A stretch of 64,000 bases of DNA from Thermoanaerobacterales bacterium (GCA_012840135.1 DUMA01000023.1:62001-126000); one strand, 5' to 3'. Positions 8,533 through 17,434 are shown, counted from the first letter of the stretch. Notes: generated from the letters alone by a model not told the origin. Program-made: numbers and translations.

Positions 8533-9651
8533 TCACTTTTCGTACTTGCCCAGGACCTGCACTGCAAAATCACAGAAGCTGTTGTCCACCACATCTTCGG
8601 CCTTCAGGTCGCCCTTTAATAATTCTCTCTGTTTATACCAATCAAGATCCATCTGGATGCCTTTCATCCTCACATATCCATCAGGATTCAGTCCTACCGG
8701 ATACATCTTCTTGTAAAGCTCCTTGTCTTTCACCGTTGAGTATTCCGCAAGGATCGATATGATTTCATCCTGGTTTCTATTCTTGAAAAAGGCATCGTTG
8801 TAGTCTCTGAGGGACTTGATGTATGCCACCATGAATCGCTTTGCAACCTCAGGCCTCTCCAGCATGCTCTTGCCGTATACCAGCAGAGCTGTCTGAGCAT
8901 CGGGGTCGTATTCTGACGGATCCTTCCACGGGTCCGCAATATCTTTTGACATGGCTGCTGTAACAAATGGCTCTATTATCATACCGCCGTCGATGCTCTT
9001 GTTGCTCATGGCAGCCACTATATCCGGGAATGCCCTTATGACCTGAAGGTCCACATCTTTTGTAGTCATGCCTCCCTTATTGAGCACCCTGTCAAGAGCT
9101 ATCTCATCCAGGGATGCGGTACCAACCACTGCCAGCTTCCTTCCTCTCAGGTCTTTGAAATCCTTTATTTCATCCACCAGATCCTTTCTGATCATCAACC
9201 TGTAGTAGCCCTTGCCTGCCACATTTATGCCCTTATCGGCTACAACCTTGATGGGAATACCCCTCAGCATGGCATTGAAAAGTCCCGAGGCGGTAACGGT
9301 GCAGCCCACATCCAGTTGGCCCGCCCCCAGAGCGTTTATCATATCCTGCCCGGTGTTAAACTGTACCATTTCGATTTCGATACCCAGTTCCTTATAATAC
9401 CCCTTTGCCATACCGATCAGCACACCGGCATCGGAAACCACCTGCTTCAATCCTACCGTCACCTTCACCGCCGGCGAAAGAGGGGCAAGCTTTGTCGCAT
9501 CACCTTTCGGCGCCGCCGGTTGCGGTGTGGCCTGCTCCGCATTCTGCTTTACTTCCTGTTTGGGCTGTTCCTGCACGGCCTGCCTTCCACAGCCCACCGC
9601 CAGAGCTGAAAACAACATCACAAACACCAGCAACAATGCCAACCGTTTCAA
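8533..9651 (-). CDS. ABC transporter substrate-binding lipoprotein (NMT1/SsuA-like)
   Basis: About 372 residues. A lipoprotein signal (LALLLVFVMLFSALAVGC) and a Gln/Pro-rich linker precede an NMT1/SsuA-type domain: VTVGLKQVVSDAGVLIGMAKGYYKELGIEIE, with QFNTGQDMINALGAGQLDVG, the usual layout of nitrate/sulfonate/thiamine-precursor binding proteins. The TTG at 9651 is preferred because AAGGAG lies 8 nt upstream; a GTG at 9660 overlaps that Shine-Dalgarno. It is the first gene of the importer operon and sits just after the grd operon, separated from it by a terminator. A role in uptake of an amino-acid-related compound is possible but not shown. Confidence 0.9.
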   Translation of the reverse strand: MKRLALLLVFVMLFSALAVGCGRQAVQEQPKQEVKQNAEQATPQPAAPKGDATKLAPLSPAVKVTVGLKQVVSDAGVLIGMAKGYYKELGIEIEMVQFNTGQDMINALGAGQLDVGCTVTASGLFNAMLRGIPIKVVADKGINVAGKGYYRLMIRKDLVDEIKDFKDLRGRKLAVVGTASLDEIALDRVLNKGGMTTKDVDLQVIRAFPDIVAAMSNKSIDGGMIIEPFVTAAMSKDIADPWKDPSEYDPDAQTALLVYGKSMLERPEVAKRFMVAYIKSLRDYNDAFFKNRNQDEIISILAEYSTVKDKELYKKMYPVGLNPDGYVRMKGIQMDLDWYKQRELLKGDLKAEDVVDNSFCDFAVQVLGKYEK

Positions 9652-9790
9652 AACCCTCACTCCTTTTCAAGGATTTTAAAATTTAACCTTCTTTATATTA
9701 TTCAAGATGACAAGATGGGGTTACCATTTTTTTATGCGGATGGTAATAGTGTATCGCTAAATAGTTATGGCAATGATAGCTCATAAGCAT

Positions 9791-9827
9791 AAAAAATCTT
9801 CTCAAGTAAAAATACCTGAGAAGATTT
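9791..9827 (-). terminator. terminator of the glycine reductase operon
   Basis: On the minus strand AAATCTTCTCA pairs with TGAGAAGATTT (11 bp, then a mismatch and 3 more pairs), followed by TTTTTT. It lies 24 nt after the grdD stop. Confidence 0.85.
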
Positions 9828-9850
9828 ATAGAGAAGATATGAAATCAATC

Positions 9851-11110
9851 TCACAAAATATATCCTTTTAATTTTAATATATTTACCGCCGGTTCTATGT
9901 CTTCCTCCGCCACCAGGATCACGGGCCCCGTGCAGCCCATTCCCGTCTCTGCGTAAATATTGTTTTCCCACAGGGCTCTTGTCGCATCTTCCATCTGAAG
10001 CACATCTATGCCGCTGATTTCTTTCGTGACGAGTTTTCTTGGGGGTGGAACTGTCTCTTTTTTTAATGTGCTATTGGAAATTTCTTCTGCTTTATTAATG
10101 TTGTCGCCTACCTTTTCAGCCCGAAGGATATCATAAAAACCCAAATCCTTCAATATTTGAAATTCTTTATGGATTCTGTCTATCAGGTTTCCCCTCACCA
10201 TCTTTGCAGCGTATTCTATGGCACCTTTGACCACCGGTGCACCGGAAGCCCGGGATATGATCAGGATAATATTGTCCATGCTTTCTCCCACTCCGGGGCC
10301 ATACCCCCAGCCCGCAGCTTCATAGTCTCCGCCGGTGGTGTATGCCGAAAAAATTTTTATCAGGAGATTGCCCGTAAGGGTGTCTGTCACCATAACATCA
10401 CAGGAGCCGGACAAAAGGTCGTTTCCCCTCATGATACACCCACCATCGGCCCTGATGGAACTGGCAAAACAAATCTTATAACCCTTCTCTGCAAGAATTT
10501 TCAAAAGGCGCTCTGCTTGGCGGGCACCGTCGAGATTCAAAATTCCCACTGACGGTTCCAGAAAGCCAAAGGCTTTGGCAGTAATTATGCCGTATATGGC
10601 ATTTTTTACCATAGCCTCTACTCTGTCGGCGGCTGAAGCACCGGTGGTTGTGGAAATAAACATGGGTTTGCCCCTGCCCGGAGTTACAACCCGGCCGACA
10701 GTTGAAATACCCAGCGGAAAATTGTAGTGCATGGTCACAGCCCCATCGATGGCTTTGTCTTCAAGCAAATGTTCCATCTTTTTATGAGCGTCGGAAAGGC
10801 TGTCTGCTGCAATCCCAACTATGCCATCATTTTCCTCCTGGAAATCTCTCGATAAAGCATTCTTTTGATTTTTAGCATTAAACTTATATTCCATTACCTT
10901 GATGTGGTTATCCTTTAAAACTTGAAAAGGCGCCAAAATCACCACTTCAATGTCGCCGTTAGAATTTACCGCATCCACTGAAGCTTTCACCAACATATCC
11001 GGCGGGTGTTCGCTGCCTACGGCAGTTATCCCTATCCTTACATTTCCTTTAGTTTTTTTCTCAATAGCATCGGCCAGGGATGAGAAAAGGTCGACTTTAT
11101 TTAGACCCAT
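9851..11110 (-). CDS. grdD: glycine reductase complex component C, subunit alpha
   Basis: 419 residues. GrdD together with GrdC forms protein C, which takes the carboxymethyl group from selenoprotein A and, with phosphate, releases acetyl phosphate for ATP synthesis. The sequence has a PlsX-like fold with VRIGITAVGSEHPPDMLVKA near the start, GRVVTPGRGKPMFISTTTGA in the middle and the family C-terminus IYAETGMGCTGPVILVAEED, which includes the conserved Cys. The ATG at 11110, preceded by GGGGGAAGGGCG, gives a 14-nt overlap with grdC and indicates translational coupling. Last gene of the operon; a strong terminator follows. Confidence 0.95.
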   Translation of the reverse strand: MGLNKVDLFSSLADAIEKKTKGNVRIGITAVGSEHPPDMLVKASVDAVNSNGDIEVVILAPFQVLKDNHIKVMEYKFNAKNQKNALSRDFQEENDGIVGIAADSLSDAHKKMEHLLEDKAIDGAVTMHYNFPLGISTVGRVVTPGRGKPMFISTTTGASAADRVEAMVKNAIYGIITAKAFGFLEPSVGILNLDGARQAERLLKILAEKGYKICFASSIRADGGCIMRGNDLLSGSCDVMVTDTLTGNLLIKIFSAYTTGGDYEAAGWGYGPGVGESMDNIILIISRASGAPVVKGAIEYAAKMVRGNLIDRIHKEFQILKDLGFYDILRAEKVGDNINKAEEISNSTLKKETVPPPRKLVTKEISGIDVLQMEDATRALWENNIYAETGMGCTGPVILVAEEDIEPAVNILKLKGYIL

Positions 11111-12671
11111 CGCCCTTCCCCCTTGTTTTGAGGAATTCGGCAAATTCCCTGAAGGCTTCCGCCAGGTAGCCGGTGATATCTTCGGTTTGCATGGCCTCTG
11201 AGGCTCCTTCGGCGGCCTTTTTGCCCGGAACAATGCCCCGATTTTTTTCAATGATGAAGGATATTCCATCGAATAAATTCGTCATGCGACCCAGGAAAAG
11301 GCTGCCCTTGCCAATAATCATGGCCCGGGTCATTTTTCCTTCCAGCATCATATCCCTGGCATGGCCGATAAAAGGCACACCTGAGGGAATGTGACCCTGG
11401 GTGGGAGCAAAGCCAGGCATGCCGTGTTTTTCAATAAAAGACTCCATATTTGCCTTTTCAATCTCCCCTCGCCGGACAGCCAGGGCTGCAATCATTTTGA
11501 AATTGGCTCTGGGAACATCGCCTGCCCCGGCAGGCTCGGTAATTTCTGGATTCTGCAGTTCGGGAGCGTATTTGTCCACGTCGGTGGCTTTAAGGCTTAG
11601 CTTATCCAGCGGGTCGAAGACGATGGACTGAATCACCGCCTGGGGCGATGCACCGGTTGCGATAGCATGCTTACCTACGGAATCGGTCCTTACCACGGGA
11701 TTTTTGCCGTCGTTGCTGCTTACCAGCACCCCAAAGCCGCCCAGCATATCTTCCAGGAGGGGGATGCCCTTGTTCACGTGGTCCCTGCCGTTCATGCCAA
11801 GTTTTGCAACGGCTCCGCCGGCCACCACCGCTACATTTTTGAAAATTCCCGCAGATACCAGAGCCGACGCATTGACTATGGCGTGAGCTGGCCCGGCACA
11901 AAAGCCCCTGATATCGGCGCCGGTAGCATTGCCGCAGCCGACAACTTCGCCGATGGCTTTTGCGAAATTACCTCCACCCCTCTGGTTCATATCGCCGCAG
12001 GCCTCTTCGGAGCACTCAATTATGTAGTCGATGTTCTGTGGTGATATGTCGGAGTTCTTTATGAGGTATTTCAATGCCAGCACCGCCGAAGCTTTGGTGA
12101 CAGTATTTTCCAGCATGGTGTGGGCGGACAGGTTTTCATCCCTGTCGTGGGCCTTTTTTACGCATCCCACCAGCCTGCCGCCAAAGTTCAATTCAATGGC
12201 ACCGCTTTCCACCAGCCTGCTGATATTGGCCAGGTCTATTCCTTCTTTTATTCGGGAAAGATCATTTTTTGTTATGAATGGATGCACGGATAGTTTTTCC
12301 TTTACTTGCGCAACAAAACTTTTTTCCAGAACTACAAGGTCGAAGGCGTCTGATATTGCCATAAGGCCGTAAAATTCGTCTTCGGGCATAATTTCGCCGT
12401 AAGGTCCGAAGCGCCGGGCACCCTGCAGCAAATTTTCATACCAGGGTCTTTTATGATTTTTCAGTTCTTCAAGGCTTATATTTCCGATGTAAGCCTGATT
12501 TGGCGGGTAGGCGAGAGCGTCGTTAAAGCTCCTGATATGTGCCGGAGCCCTGCGGAAATACTCCGATTTTTCATTGGATTTTTCCAGAAGCTGTGTGGTG
12601 CCGGCAGCCATCATGATATTTGGAGCATGCACCAGGATGTAACTTGAACCGGATATGACGGGAAAGGTCAA
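11097..12671 (-). CDS. grdC: glycine reductase complex component C, subunit beta
   Basis: About 524 residues, a FabH-like (thiolase-fold) subunit of protein C. It includes NIDYIIECSEEACGDMNQRG, GADIRGFCAGPAHAIVNASA (active-site Cys region) and GMPGFAPTQGHIPSGVPFIG. The TTG at 12671 is selected because AAGGAGG is 8 nt upstream and the protein then begins MTFPVISGSSYILVHAPNI, as in the family. The gene follows grdB after a 161-nt structured spacer, unusually long within this operon, and overlaps grdD. Confidence 0.95.
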   Translation of the reverse strand: MTFPVISGSSYILVHAPNIMMAAGTTQLLEKSNEKSEYFRRAPAHIRSFNDALAYPPNQAYIGNISLEELKNHKRPWYENLLQGARRFGPYGEIMPEDEFYGLMAISDAFDLVVLEKSFVAQVKEKLSVHPFITKNDLSRIKEGIDLANISRLVESGAIELNFGGRLVGCVKKAHDRDENLSAHTMLENTVTKASAVLALKYLIKNSDISPQNIDYIIECSEEACGDMNQRGGGNFAKAIGEVVGCGNATGADIRGFCAGPAHAIVNASALVSAGIFKNVAVVAGGAVAKLGMNGRDHVNKGIPLLEDMLGGFGVLVSSNDGKNPVVRTDSVGKHAIATGASPQAVIQSIVFDPLDKLSLKATDVDKYAPELQNPEITEPAGAGDVPRANFKMIAALAVRRGEIEKANMESFIEKHGMPGFAPTQGHIPSGVPFIGHARDMMLEGKMTRAMIIGKGSLFLGRMTNLFDGISFIIEKNRGIVPGKKAAEGASEAMQTEDITGYLAEAFREFAEFLKTRGKGDGSK

Positions 12672-12728
12672 TTGAAAAACCTCCTTTCTCGAGATTAGAA
12701 GTCGGGGGCTGAAGTTTGAATGGTGATT

Positions 12729-12784
12729 GTGACGGCCTGGCACCTGACCGTTTGGCTTTGCTCTACGGTGCATTTGGCCGTCAC
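12729..12784 (-). repeat. structured spacer hairpin between grdB and grdC
   Basis: A 9-bp perfect stem, GTGACGGCC (12729-12737) with GGCCGTCAC (12776-12784), encloses a second stem GCACC/GGTGC (12740-12744 with 12767-12771). There is no T-run. It lies in the grdB-grdC gap and could set relative expression of protein B and protein C genes by processing or partial termination (inference). Confidence 0.5.
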
Positions 12785-12832
12785 GAACCACAAACGCCGG
12801 AGTTTTTACACCTGTATCAAATCTCTATTTTT

Positions 12833-14173
12833 TCATACGGTAACGACTTTTTTCTCGTGGACCGGCTCATCAAATATCGTTTGTTTATCCACATCGGTCT
12901 TCAGGGCGCGAAGCGCTTTCATTATGAGGCTCCGGCGGAGGTTTTTCTCCTGATCGCAGCTCAAGGCCGGATTCCCAAGAGGATGAGGTATGGCCACTGC
13001 CGGTACTATGCGGTTGGCGCCGACTGTAAGGGATATGGGGACTATCGTACAAATGTGTACCGTCGGAATCCCCGCCCGCTCCAGTTCCTTTACCATCGTT
13101 GCACCGCAACGAGTACAGGTACCTCAGGTTGATGTGAGTATAACCGCCTGGACTCCGTCGGCCACCATTTCCACAGCTATTGATTGGGCAAACTTTCTGG
13201 CGCTGGCCACCGATGTGCCGTTGCCGACCGTGGCGTAGTAGTACCTGTGCAGTTTTCCTATGACTCCTTCCTTTTCAAGGTCGCGCATAACATCCACCGG
13301 CAGCACCCGGTTGGGATTTTCGTTGGCGTAAGTGGGGTCATAGCCGCCATGGGCCGTCTGAAATTCTTTTGAAGTGAGGGATGTCACTCCTTCCAGGTCG
13401 TACTTGCCAAACCTGGAAGCACTGGATGCTTCGATGCGATCCGGATTGCCCCTGGGAACTATCCCCCCAGACGTCACCAGAGCTATGGTGGCTTTGGAAA
13501 GGTCTTTTACCGCAGGTGCGGGTGTTACCCTGTCAAAATCCGGCATGGGATATTCGGTGGCGAAAGGTTCCCCCTTCAATTTTCTTACAAGCATATCCAC
13601 CGCCCGGTAGGCGCCGTTTTCTCCCGTAAATATATTCTTGCGGACTCCCCGGGGAATATAACCTTCCTCGGCCGGCAGGCCTATTTTCTCCCCCCGGACC
13701 AGTTTCAATGCCAGCCTGGCCATCTTCGGCACCGCTTCTCTCATACCCGCAGCCGAATTGGCCGTTTCCACTATATAGATATTTTTCTTGAAAACCTCTA
13801 CCCCGGGGTTCTCGGGAAACATCCCGGTTACTGCAGGAATGGAAAGTTCGTCCATTACGGCTTTGCATACGCTGCCGCAGGCCATGCCGTACCTCCCAGC
13901 ATTGAAGGCCGGTCCGGCAATGAACAGATCCGGATTATATTTTTTAATCCTGGAAAGCACATCAAGCCTGGCCTCGTCCTGGTGCTCATTATAGTATGAA
14001 TCGCCGCAGATGACGGTGCCCACAATTTCCGCTTCTTCACCGAAGGCCATCTTGAAGGCCATGCCCGGACCCACGGGGCCTTCCCTATCCTGAGGCGGCA
14101 CGTCGGCCTTTTCTTCACCGCCTATCTGTCCGAAAAACTGATTTATATAATGGACAACCTTATATTTCCCCAC
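12833..14173 (-). CDS. grdB: glycine reductase component B, selenoprotein subunit gamma
   Basis: 446 residues including selenocysteine at residue 350. The reading frame passes an in-frame TGA (13124-13126) and continues to a TGA at 12833. The TGA is read as Sec in the family motif LTSTUGTCTRCGATMVKE, with the UxxCxxC pattern of GrdB; the sequence after it (VPISLTVGANRIVPAVAIPH) is highly typical and in the same frame. GrdB binds glycine with the GrdE-derived subunits and passes a carboxymethyl group to GrdA. The GTG at 14173 has AAAGGAGG 7 nt upstream. An automated caller would cut the gene at 13124 and leave a false 87-residue gene at 12833-13096. Confidence 0.96.
13097..13111 (-). promoter_or_regulatory. 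SECIS-like hairpin of grdB
   Basis: On the minus strand CGTTGC-GGT-GCAACG, a perfect 6-bp stem, begins 12 nt after the Sec TGA codon. The short stem with a G-containing apical loop just downstream of the UGA matches the position of bacterial SECIS elements recognised by SelB. Confidence 0.65.
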
Positions 14174-14310
14174 AACAGACCCTCCTTTCAAAGAATTAAT
14201 TTAATTTCCAGAATCATTGCGATTTTATTGCCGTCTAACCTCAGGCAATCGGTGCCGGATGTCAGATATACTGTAAGTTAGAGTTGTAATTTGTAGCCCG
14301 CAAATTCCTT

Positions 14311-14342
14311 CTATTCCGACTTTCGGCCTCCGGCTTCTTATT
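14311..14342 (-). repeat. copy of a short dispersed repeat in the grdA-grdB spacer
   Basis: The 32 bases here agree at about 26 positions with 62419-62450, which form the end of lonB. The two copies share CTATTCCGA, TTCGGC and TCC-GCTT blocks on the plus strand. This copy sits in the 230-nt gap between grdB and grdA. Confidence 0.4.
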
Positions 14343-14403
14343 CGAGTGTAAGAGAGAGAAGATACCGGGCCATCTCCGGCAGGAAGGCTACTTTATACTG
14401 AAA

Positions 14404-14874
14404 TTATGCTTTATATTTCGAATACTGCTCCCTGTACTTACTCACTTCTTTAGAAATGGCGTCCACATCCAGCACCATTTCCATCATACCCACCTGTTCG
14501 TCGTAAACTCCTGGATCGACAGCGGCTTTTACTTCGGATTCCAGAATATGATATACCGCCAGGCCGAGGGATACGCCCGACAGGGGGCCGGCAAAGGTGG
14601 GATCGCCATTGGTCACCGTTTCGGCGGCAATTCCGGCGGCTTCCGGCTCGGCTCCGCCCAGGATCACCACGGTATTTTCCGCACCATATTTTTCAGCCAA
14701 ATCTTTAATTCTCTTTTGGATCTCCAGATCCATCGCACCGGCGGCCGTTCAGACGAAGCACTCGGTGGTAGAAAACACCACTTCTCCCTTGGTAGTCTTC
14801 ATGCATGCTTCAATAGCTGGTCCCGGGACACCGTCCCTGTCGCCCACAATGATGATTTTCTTTCCTTCGAACAT
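14404..14874 (-). CDS. grdA: glycine reductase component A, selenoprotein
   Basis: 156 residues with selenocysteine at residue 42. It begins [20 protein letters not shown], continues to [16 protein letters not shown] where U is the in-frame TGA at 14749-14751, and ends at 14404. The CxxU motif (Cys-Phe-Val-Sec) is the redox centre that receives the carboxymethyl group from protein B and is then re-reduced by thioredoxin. The ATG at 14874 has GAGGAATT upstream. A conventional ORF call would begin at the ATG at 14733 and lose the active site. Confidence 0.97.
14717..14732 (-). promoter_or_regulatory. SECIS-like hairpin of grdA
   Basis: On the minus strand TGGATC-TGGA-GATCCA forms a perfect 6-bp stem with a 4-nt loop, 16 nt after the Sec TGA. 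Position and size fit a bacterial SECIS. Confidence 0.6.
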
Positions 14875-14909
14875 CAGAATTCCTCCCTTAATATTATTTT
14901 TGTTTTTCT

Positions 14910-16193
14910 CTAATAGATCGTCGCACTCATGCGGGTAAAGCCCACTTCCGATGTAGCCCCCGTTATGGCCTGAAGTTCGATTTCAATACTGCCGTCATCC
15001 CTCAGGGATTTCTGAGAGCCGCCAGCGATGATTGTGGCCGTGTCCAGGAGGCCTATGATTTTTTTCATGGGGGGCAGCACTACAACCTCATTGGCATTGC
15101 CAGCCGTCACCACCGCGTCAGCTTTAGCATCGGCATCGGCCAGGGACTGGGAAGCGCCGTCCCTTCCTGCATATTCATCCGTTATTAATACCGTCTTTAT
15201 TCCTTTTTCTTCTATCTTCCTGCAGTTCATGATGAGATCCGTATCCGGATTGCCGAACCCTTCTTCAGTTATGATTACCCCGTCAAGGCCCAGGTATTCA
15301 GCCAGTTTTGCCGTATAATCAGAAGACCGTTCTTTGTCGGCCAGGGTTACGTTTTCGTTAGTTATGATCACGCCCAGGAAGTTGATGTCTTTGCCGTGCC
15401 TCGCATAGAGTTCTTCTATGACCGGGTTGTTCTGGTGCACATAGGTGGTGTTCTTATCACAGGCCGAAACGCAGTTGCCGCTGACTATGGCTCCGTCCAT
15501 GACTTCTGTGGGAAAAATGAGGGTGGGGATGATTTTCTTCGCATCTACACCGTAGACATAGGTATCATGCAGCAGGCCCTGGCTCTGCAGCTGGTAAACA
15601 TAAGCCACTTTGGGCAGCGCCGGGTGTTGAAAAAGGGCTTCGGCGATGGATTTGGTTTCATAGACTCTGGTTTCCTCCGGCTCAAGACTTCTTACGGCCT
15701 CCGCCACATAGGCAGCAGCCTTTAATCCGGCTATCCTCACTGCCTCCTCGTGATCATGAGAATCGAGATTTTCCCTGGGGTGTGCCACCACAACCAGGTT
15801 GAACAATTTTGAAAAGGGAGTATATTCGGCACCGGGGCCTCCCATGTCTATGATGCCTTCCTGAAAGCCCACTATACGGCCACAGGTCACCACCGCCATA
15901 CCTTTTAAAACATGGGTCCTGCCTGAACCTACGGTATGGGGTTTGCCCAGAAACCCCGGAAATACAGTGCCGCCAGACACTTTCACCCTCGGCTCTATGA
16001 CATCCTTTACCGGGATAATCCTTACTTCTTCCCCGGGCTTTGCAATTTCCAGGTCTACGGCTTTAAGCCTGCCATCTTCCAGCAGCACGCCGGAAAGCTC
16101 CTTTTTACTGACGGTTACAATGCCGTCTTTAAATCCTGTTTTATCGCCAAAAATCAGGTCTTTTACGTAAAAATATCCGAGTTCCAGCTTCAA
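14910..16193 (-). CDS. grdE: glycine reductase component B precursor (subunits alpha/beta)
   Basis: 427 residues. GrdE is a proprotein that is cleaved at an Asn-Cys bond; the Cys becomes a pyruvoyl group that forms a Schiff base with glycine. The site is visible as [20 protein letters not shown] with the cleaved Cys at residue 241. The N-terminus [20 protein letters not shown] and C-terminal [18 protein letters not shown] match the family. The TTG at 16193 is preceded by GGAGGG at 8 nt. It lies between trxA and grdA in the operon. Confidence 0.96.
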   Translation of the reverse strand: MKLELGYFYVKDLIFGDKTGFKDGIVTVSKKELSGVLLEDGRLKAVDLEIAKPGEEVRIIPVKDVIEPRVKVSGGTVFPGFLGKPHTVGSGRTHVLKGMAVVTCGRIVGFQEGIIDMGGPGAEYTPFSKLFNLVVVAHPRENLDSHDHEEAVRIAGLKAAAYVAEAVRSLEPEETRVYETKSIAEALFQHPALPKVAYVYQLQSQGLLHDTYVYGVDAKKIIPTLIFPTEVMDGAIVSGNCVSACDKNTTYVHQNNPVIEELYARHGKDINFLGVIITNENVTLADKERSSDYTAKLAEYLGLDGVIITEEGFGNPDTDLIMNCRKIEEKGIKTVLITDEYAGRDGASQSLADADAKADAVVTAGNANEVVVLPPMKKIIGLLDTATIIAGGSQKSLRDDGSIEIELQAITGATSEVGFTRMSATIY

Positions 16194-16244
16194 TTTCTTT
16201 CCCTCCTTTACATAATATAAATTTTCCTCCTACAGCACGGGAAA

Positions 16245-16559
16245 TCATATGTTCTTCTCAATCATTTCTTCAACCATTTCAATGGTGACATTTTTTGTGA
16301 CTTCGTCTACTTTCTGCCCGTTTTTGTAAAAAATGAGGGTGGGCAGACTCATGACCTTCTGAGAAATGGCCAGCCTCATGTTTTTGGAAGTATCCAGTTT
16401 GCAGAACTTGACCCTGTCCCCGTATTTTTCGGCAAGCTTTTCTACATGGGGCATCAGAGCCTTGCAGGGCTCGCAGCGGGGTCCCCAGAAGTCCACCAGA
16501 ACCGGTTTTTCGGCTTTCATCACCTCCTCTTCAAAATTTTCAGCAGTAAGTTCAATCAT
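16245..16559 (-). CDS. trxA: thioredoxin of the glycine reductase operon
   Basis: 104 residues, a single thioredoxin fold with active site WGPRCEPCK in place of the usual WCGPCK, plus the cis-Pro loop MSLPTLIFYKNG. It is the first gene after the glycine riboswitch, and thioredoxin re-reduces GrdA during catalysis, so it probably serves glycine reductase. Shine-Dalgarno AAAAGGAGG. No thioredoxin reductase gene is in the window, so the electron supply must come from elsewhere. Confidence 0.93.
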   Translation of the reverse strand: MIELTAENFEEEVMKAEKPVLVDFWGPRCEPCKALMPHVEKLAEKYGDRVKFCKLDTSKNMRLAISQKVMSLPTLIFYKNGQKVDEVTKNVTIEMVEEMIEKNI

Positions 16560-16720
16560 TTATATGACCTCCTTTTACTTAATCTCACATTTTGGTGCTA
16601 AAAGTTCCCACCGGTGGTGTTGATGAGCCCGGTGCCGGATCATGCTTTAGGTTAAGGCAGCTGTACTATTATTCTGCTAACAAATCACGTAAATATCCAC
16701 CGGCAGAGTTTTGGACAAAC

Positions 16721-16756
16721 AAAAAAGAGAAATAAAGGTTTTCAGCCTTTATTTCC
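16721..16756 (-). terminator. intrinsic terminator after the glycine riboswitch
   Basis: On the minus strand AAATAAAGG pairs with CCTTTATTT around a 7-nt loop, then a T-rich run. It follows the second aptamer directly and precedes trxA by about 160 nt, the layout of a transcriptional switch; glycine binding would be expected to prevent termination (inference from the genes controlled). Confidence 0.75.
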
Positions 16757-16921
16757 CTGTTTCTTACCTGAGAGATTCCTTTCCGGCCGGAACCGGAAAT
16801 TTGCTCCTTCGGTGCCTTTCAGCTCTCCAGAGATATGTCTGGATACGGTCCTTTTGCCTGAGAGTTTCATGGCTCCGCCATTTACCCCTTCGGCGCCCTA
16901 TTCAGGGTCTCTCCCGTATCC
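16755..16921 (-). ncRNA. tandem glycine riboswitch (two aptamers)
   Basis: Two successive glycine aptamers are readable on the minus strand. The first (about 16841-16921) is closed by GGATACGG/CCGTATCC and contains GGAGAGACC, GCGCCGAAGGGG and AACTCTCAGGCAAAAGGACC. The second (about 16757-16836) contains CTCTGGAGAGCTG, GCACCGAAGGAGCAA and AATCTCTCAGGTAA. These are the conserved gcvT motif blocks. The switch leads trxA-grdEABCD, so glycine would induce its own reduction. Confidence 0.95.
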
Positions 16922-16950
16922 TTCATTCAAAAATTATTACTTTTAACAAT

Positions 16951-16979
16951 ATTATATTATATTATTCCGCTTCAGGCAA
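16951..16979 (-). promoter_or_regulatory. sigma-A promoter of the trxA-grd operon
   Basis: On the minus strand TTGCCT (16974-16979), a 17-nt spacer and a perfect TATAAT (16951-16956). It starts transcription about 20-25 nt before the first aptamer. Confidence 0.65.
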
Positions 16980-17116
16980 GAAATTTTTAATTCCGGTTTA
17001 TTTCATTACACCAATTTTTACCTACAATGCCTCTTATTTTTCAGTGAAAATATTGTCGAACGATGATATACTATAAAAGGGATAATTTTTATCCCCAACA
17101 GAGGGAGAGGATTTCC

Positions 17117-17434
17117 GCGGACCCAGTAACCCATGCTGCCGCAAGTTTTGGTATCTTTAACCTGATGGATCAAGCACTGGCACCCTTCAGCCCCAGCTTA
17201 ATAGGCAACATCGTCGGTTCACTGGCCCCGGACTTCGATATCATCCTCAGAATATGGAGTCCTCTGACCTATTTAAAAAATCAAGAGCTCGTTCCATTCG
17301 CTGCCGGCTATTGCGGCCATATCAGCCTTTAAAGCATCAGTCCTTAGCATTTTACCGGGGCTCCCCGCAGAAGCTTTTTTATGATTTTCACCTGGATTCT
17401 CCTCGGAGCCCTCTCCCATTTATTTTTTCAGTAG
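17117..17434 (+). pseudogene. decayed YdjM-like (metal-dependent hydrolase family) membrane protein gene
   Basis: The opening DPVTHAAASFGIFNLMDQAL and IVGSLAPDFDIIL resemble the start of YdjM/LexA-regulated membrane hydrolase-family proteins (PxTHxxxG, later LxPDxD). The frame then breaks. The next block, HSLPAIAAISAFKASV, is in another frame from 17295. FFMIFTWILLGALSHLFF from 17378 returns to the first frame, explained by loss of one T in the run 17375-17380. The codon before DPVTH is GCG, 6 nt after GGGAGAGG, so the start codon also seems lost. The 3' end stops at 17434 inside the sdpR-like gene region, so the C-terminus is missing. Family assignment is by eye. Confidence 0.6.

Noticed and set aside
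9721-9746. TTACCAT/ATGGTAA inverted repeat upstream of the ABC importer, considered as a riboswitch or operator
   Set aside because: Only a 7-bp stem, no known aptamer motif and no adjacent regulator.
11391-11631. Plus-strand frames opposite grdC
   Set aside because: They mirror the coding strand of a well-identified gene and have no ribosome site or family motif.
12833-13096. An 87-residue open frame starting MVKELERAGI
   Set aside because: It is the C-terminal part of GrdB after the Sec codon, not a separate gene.
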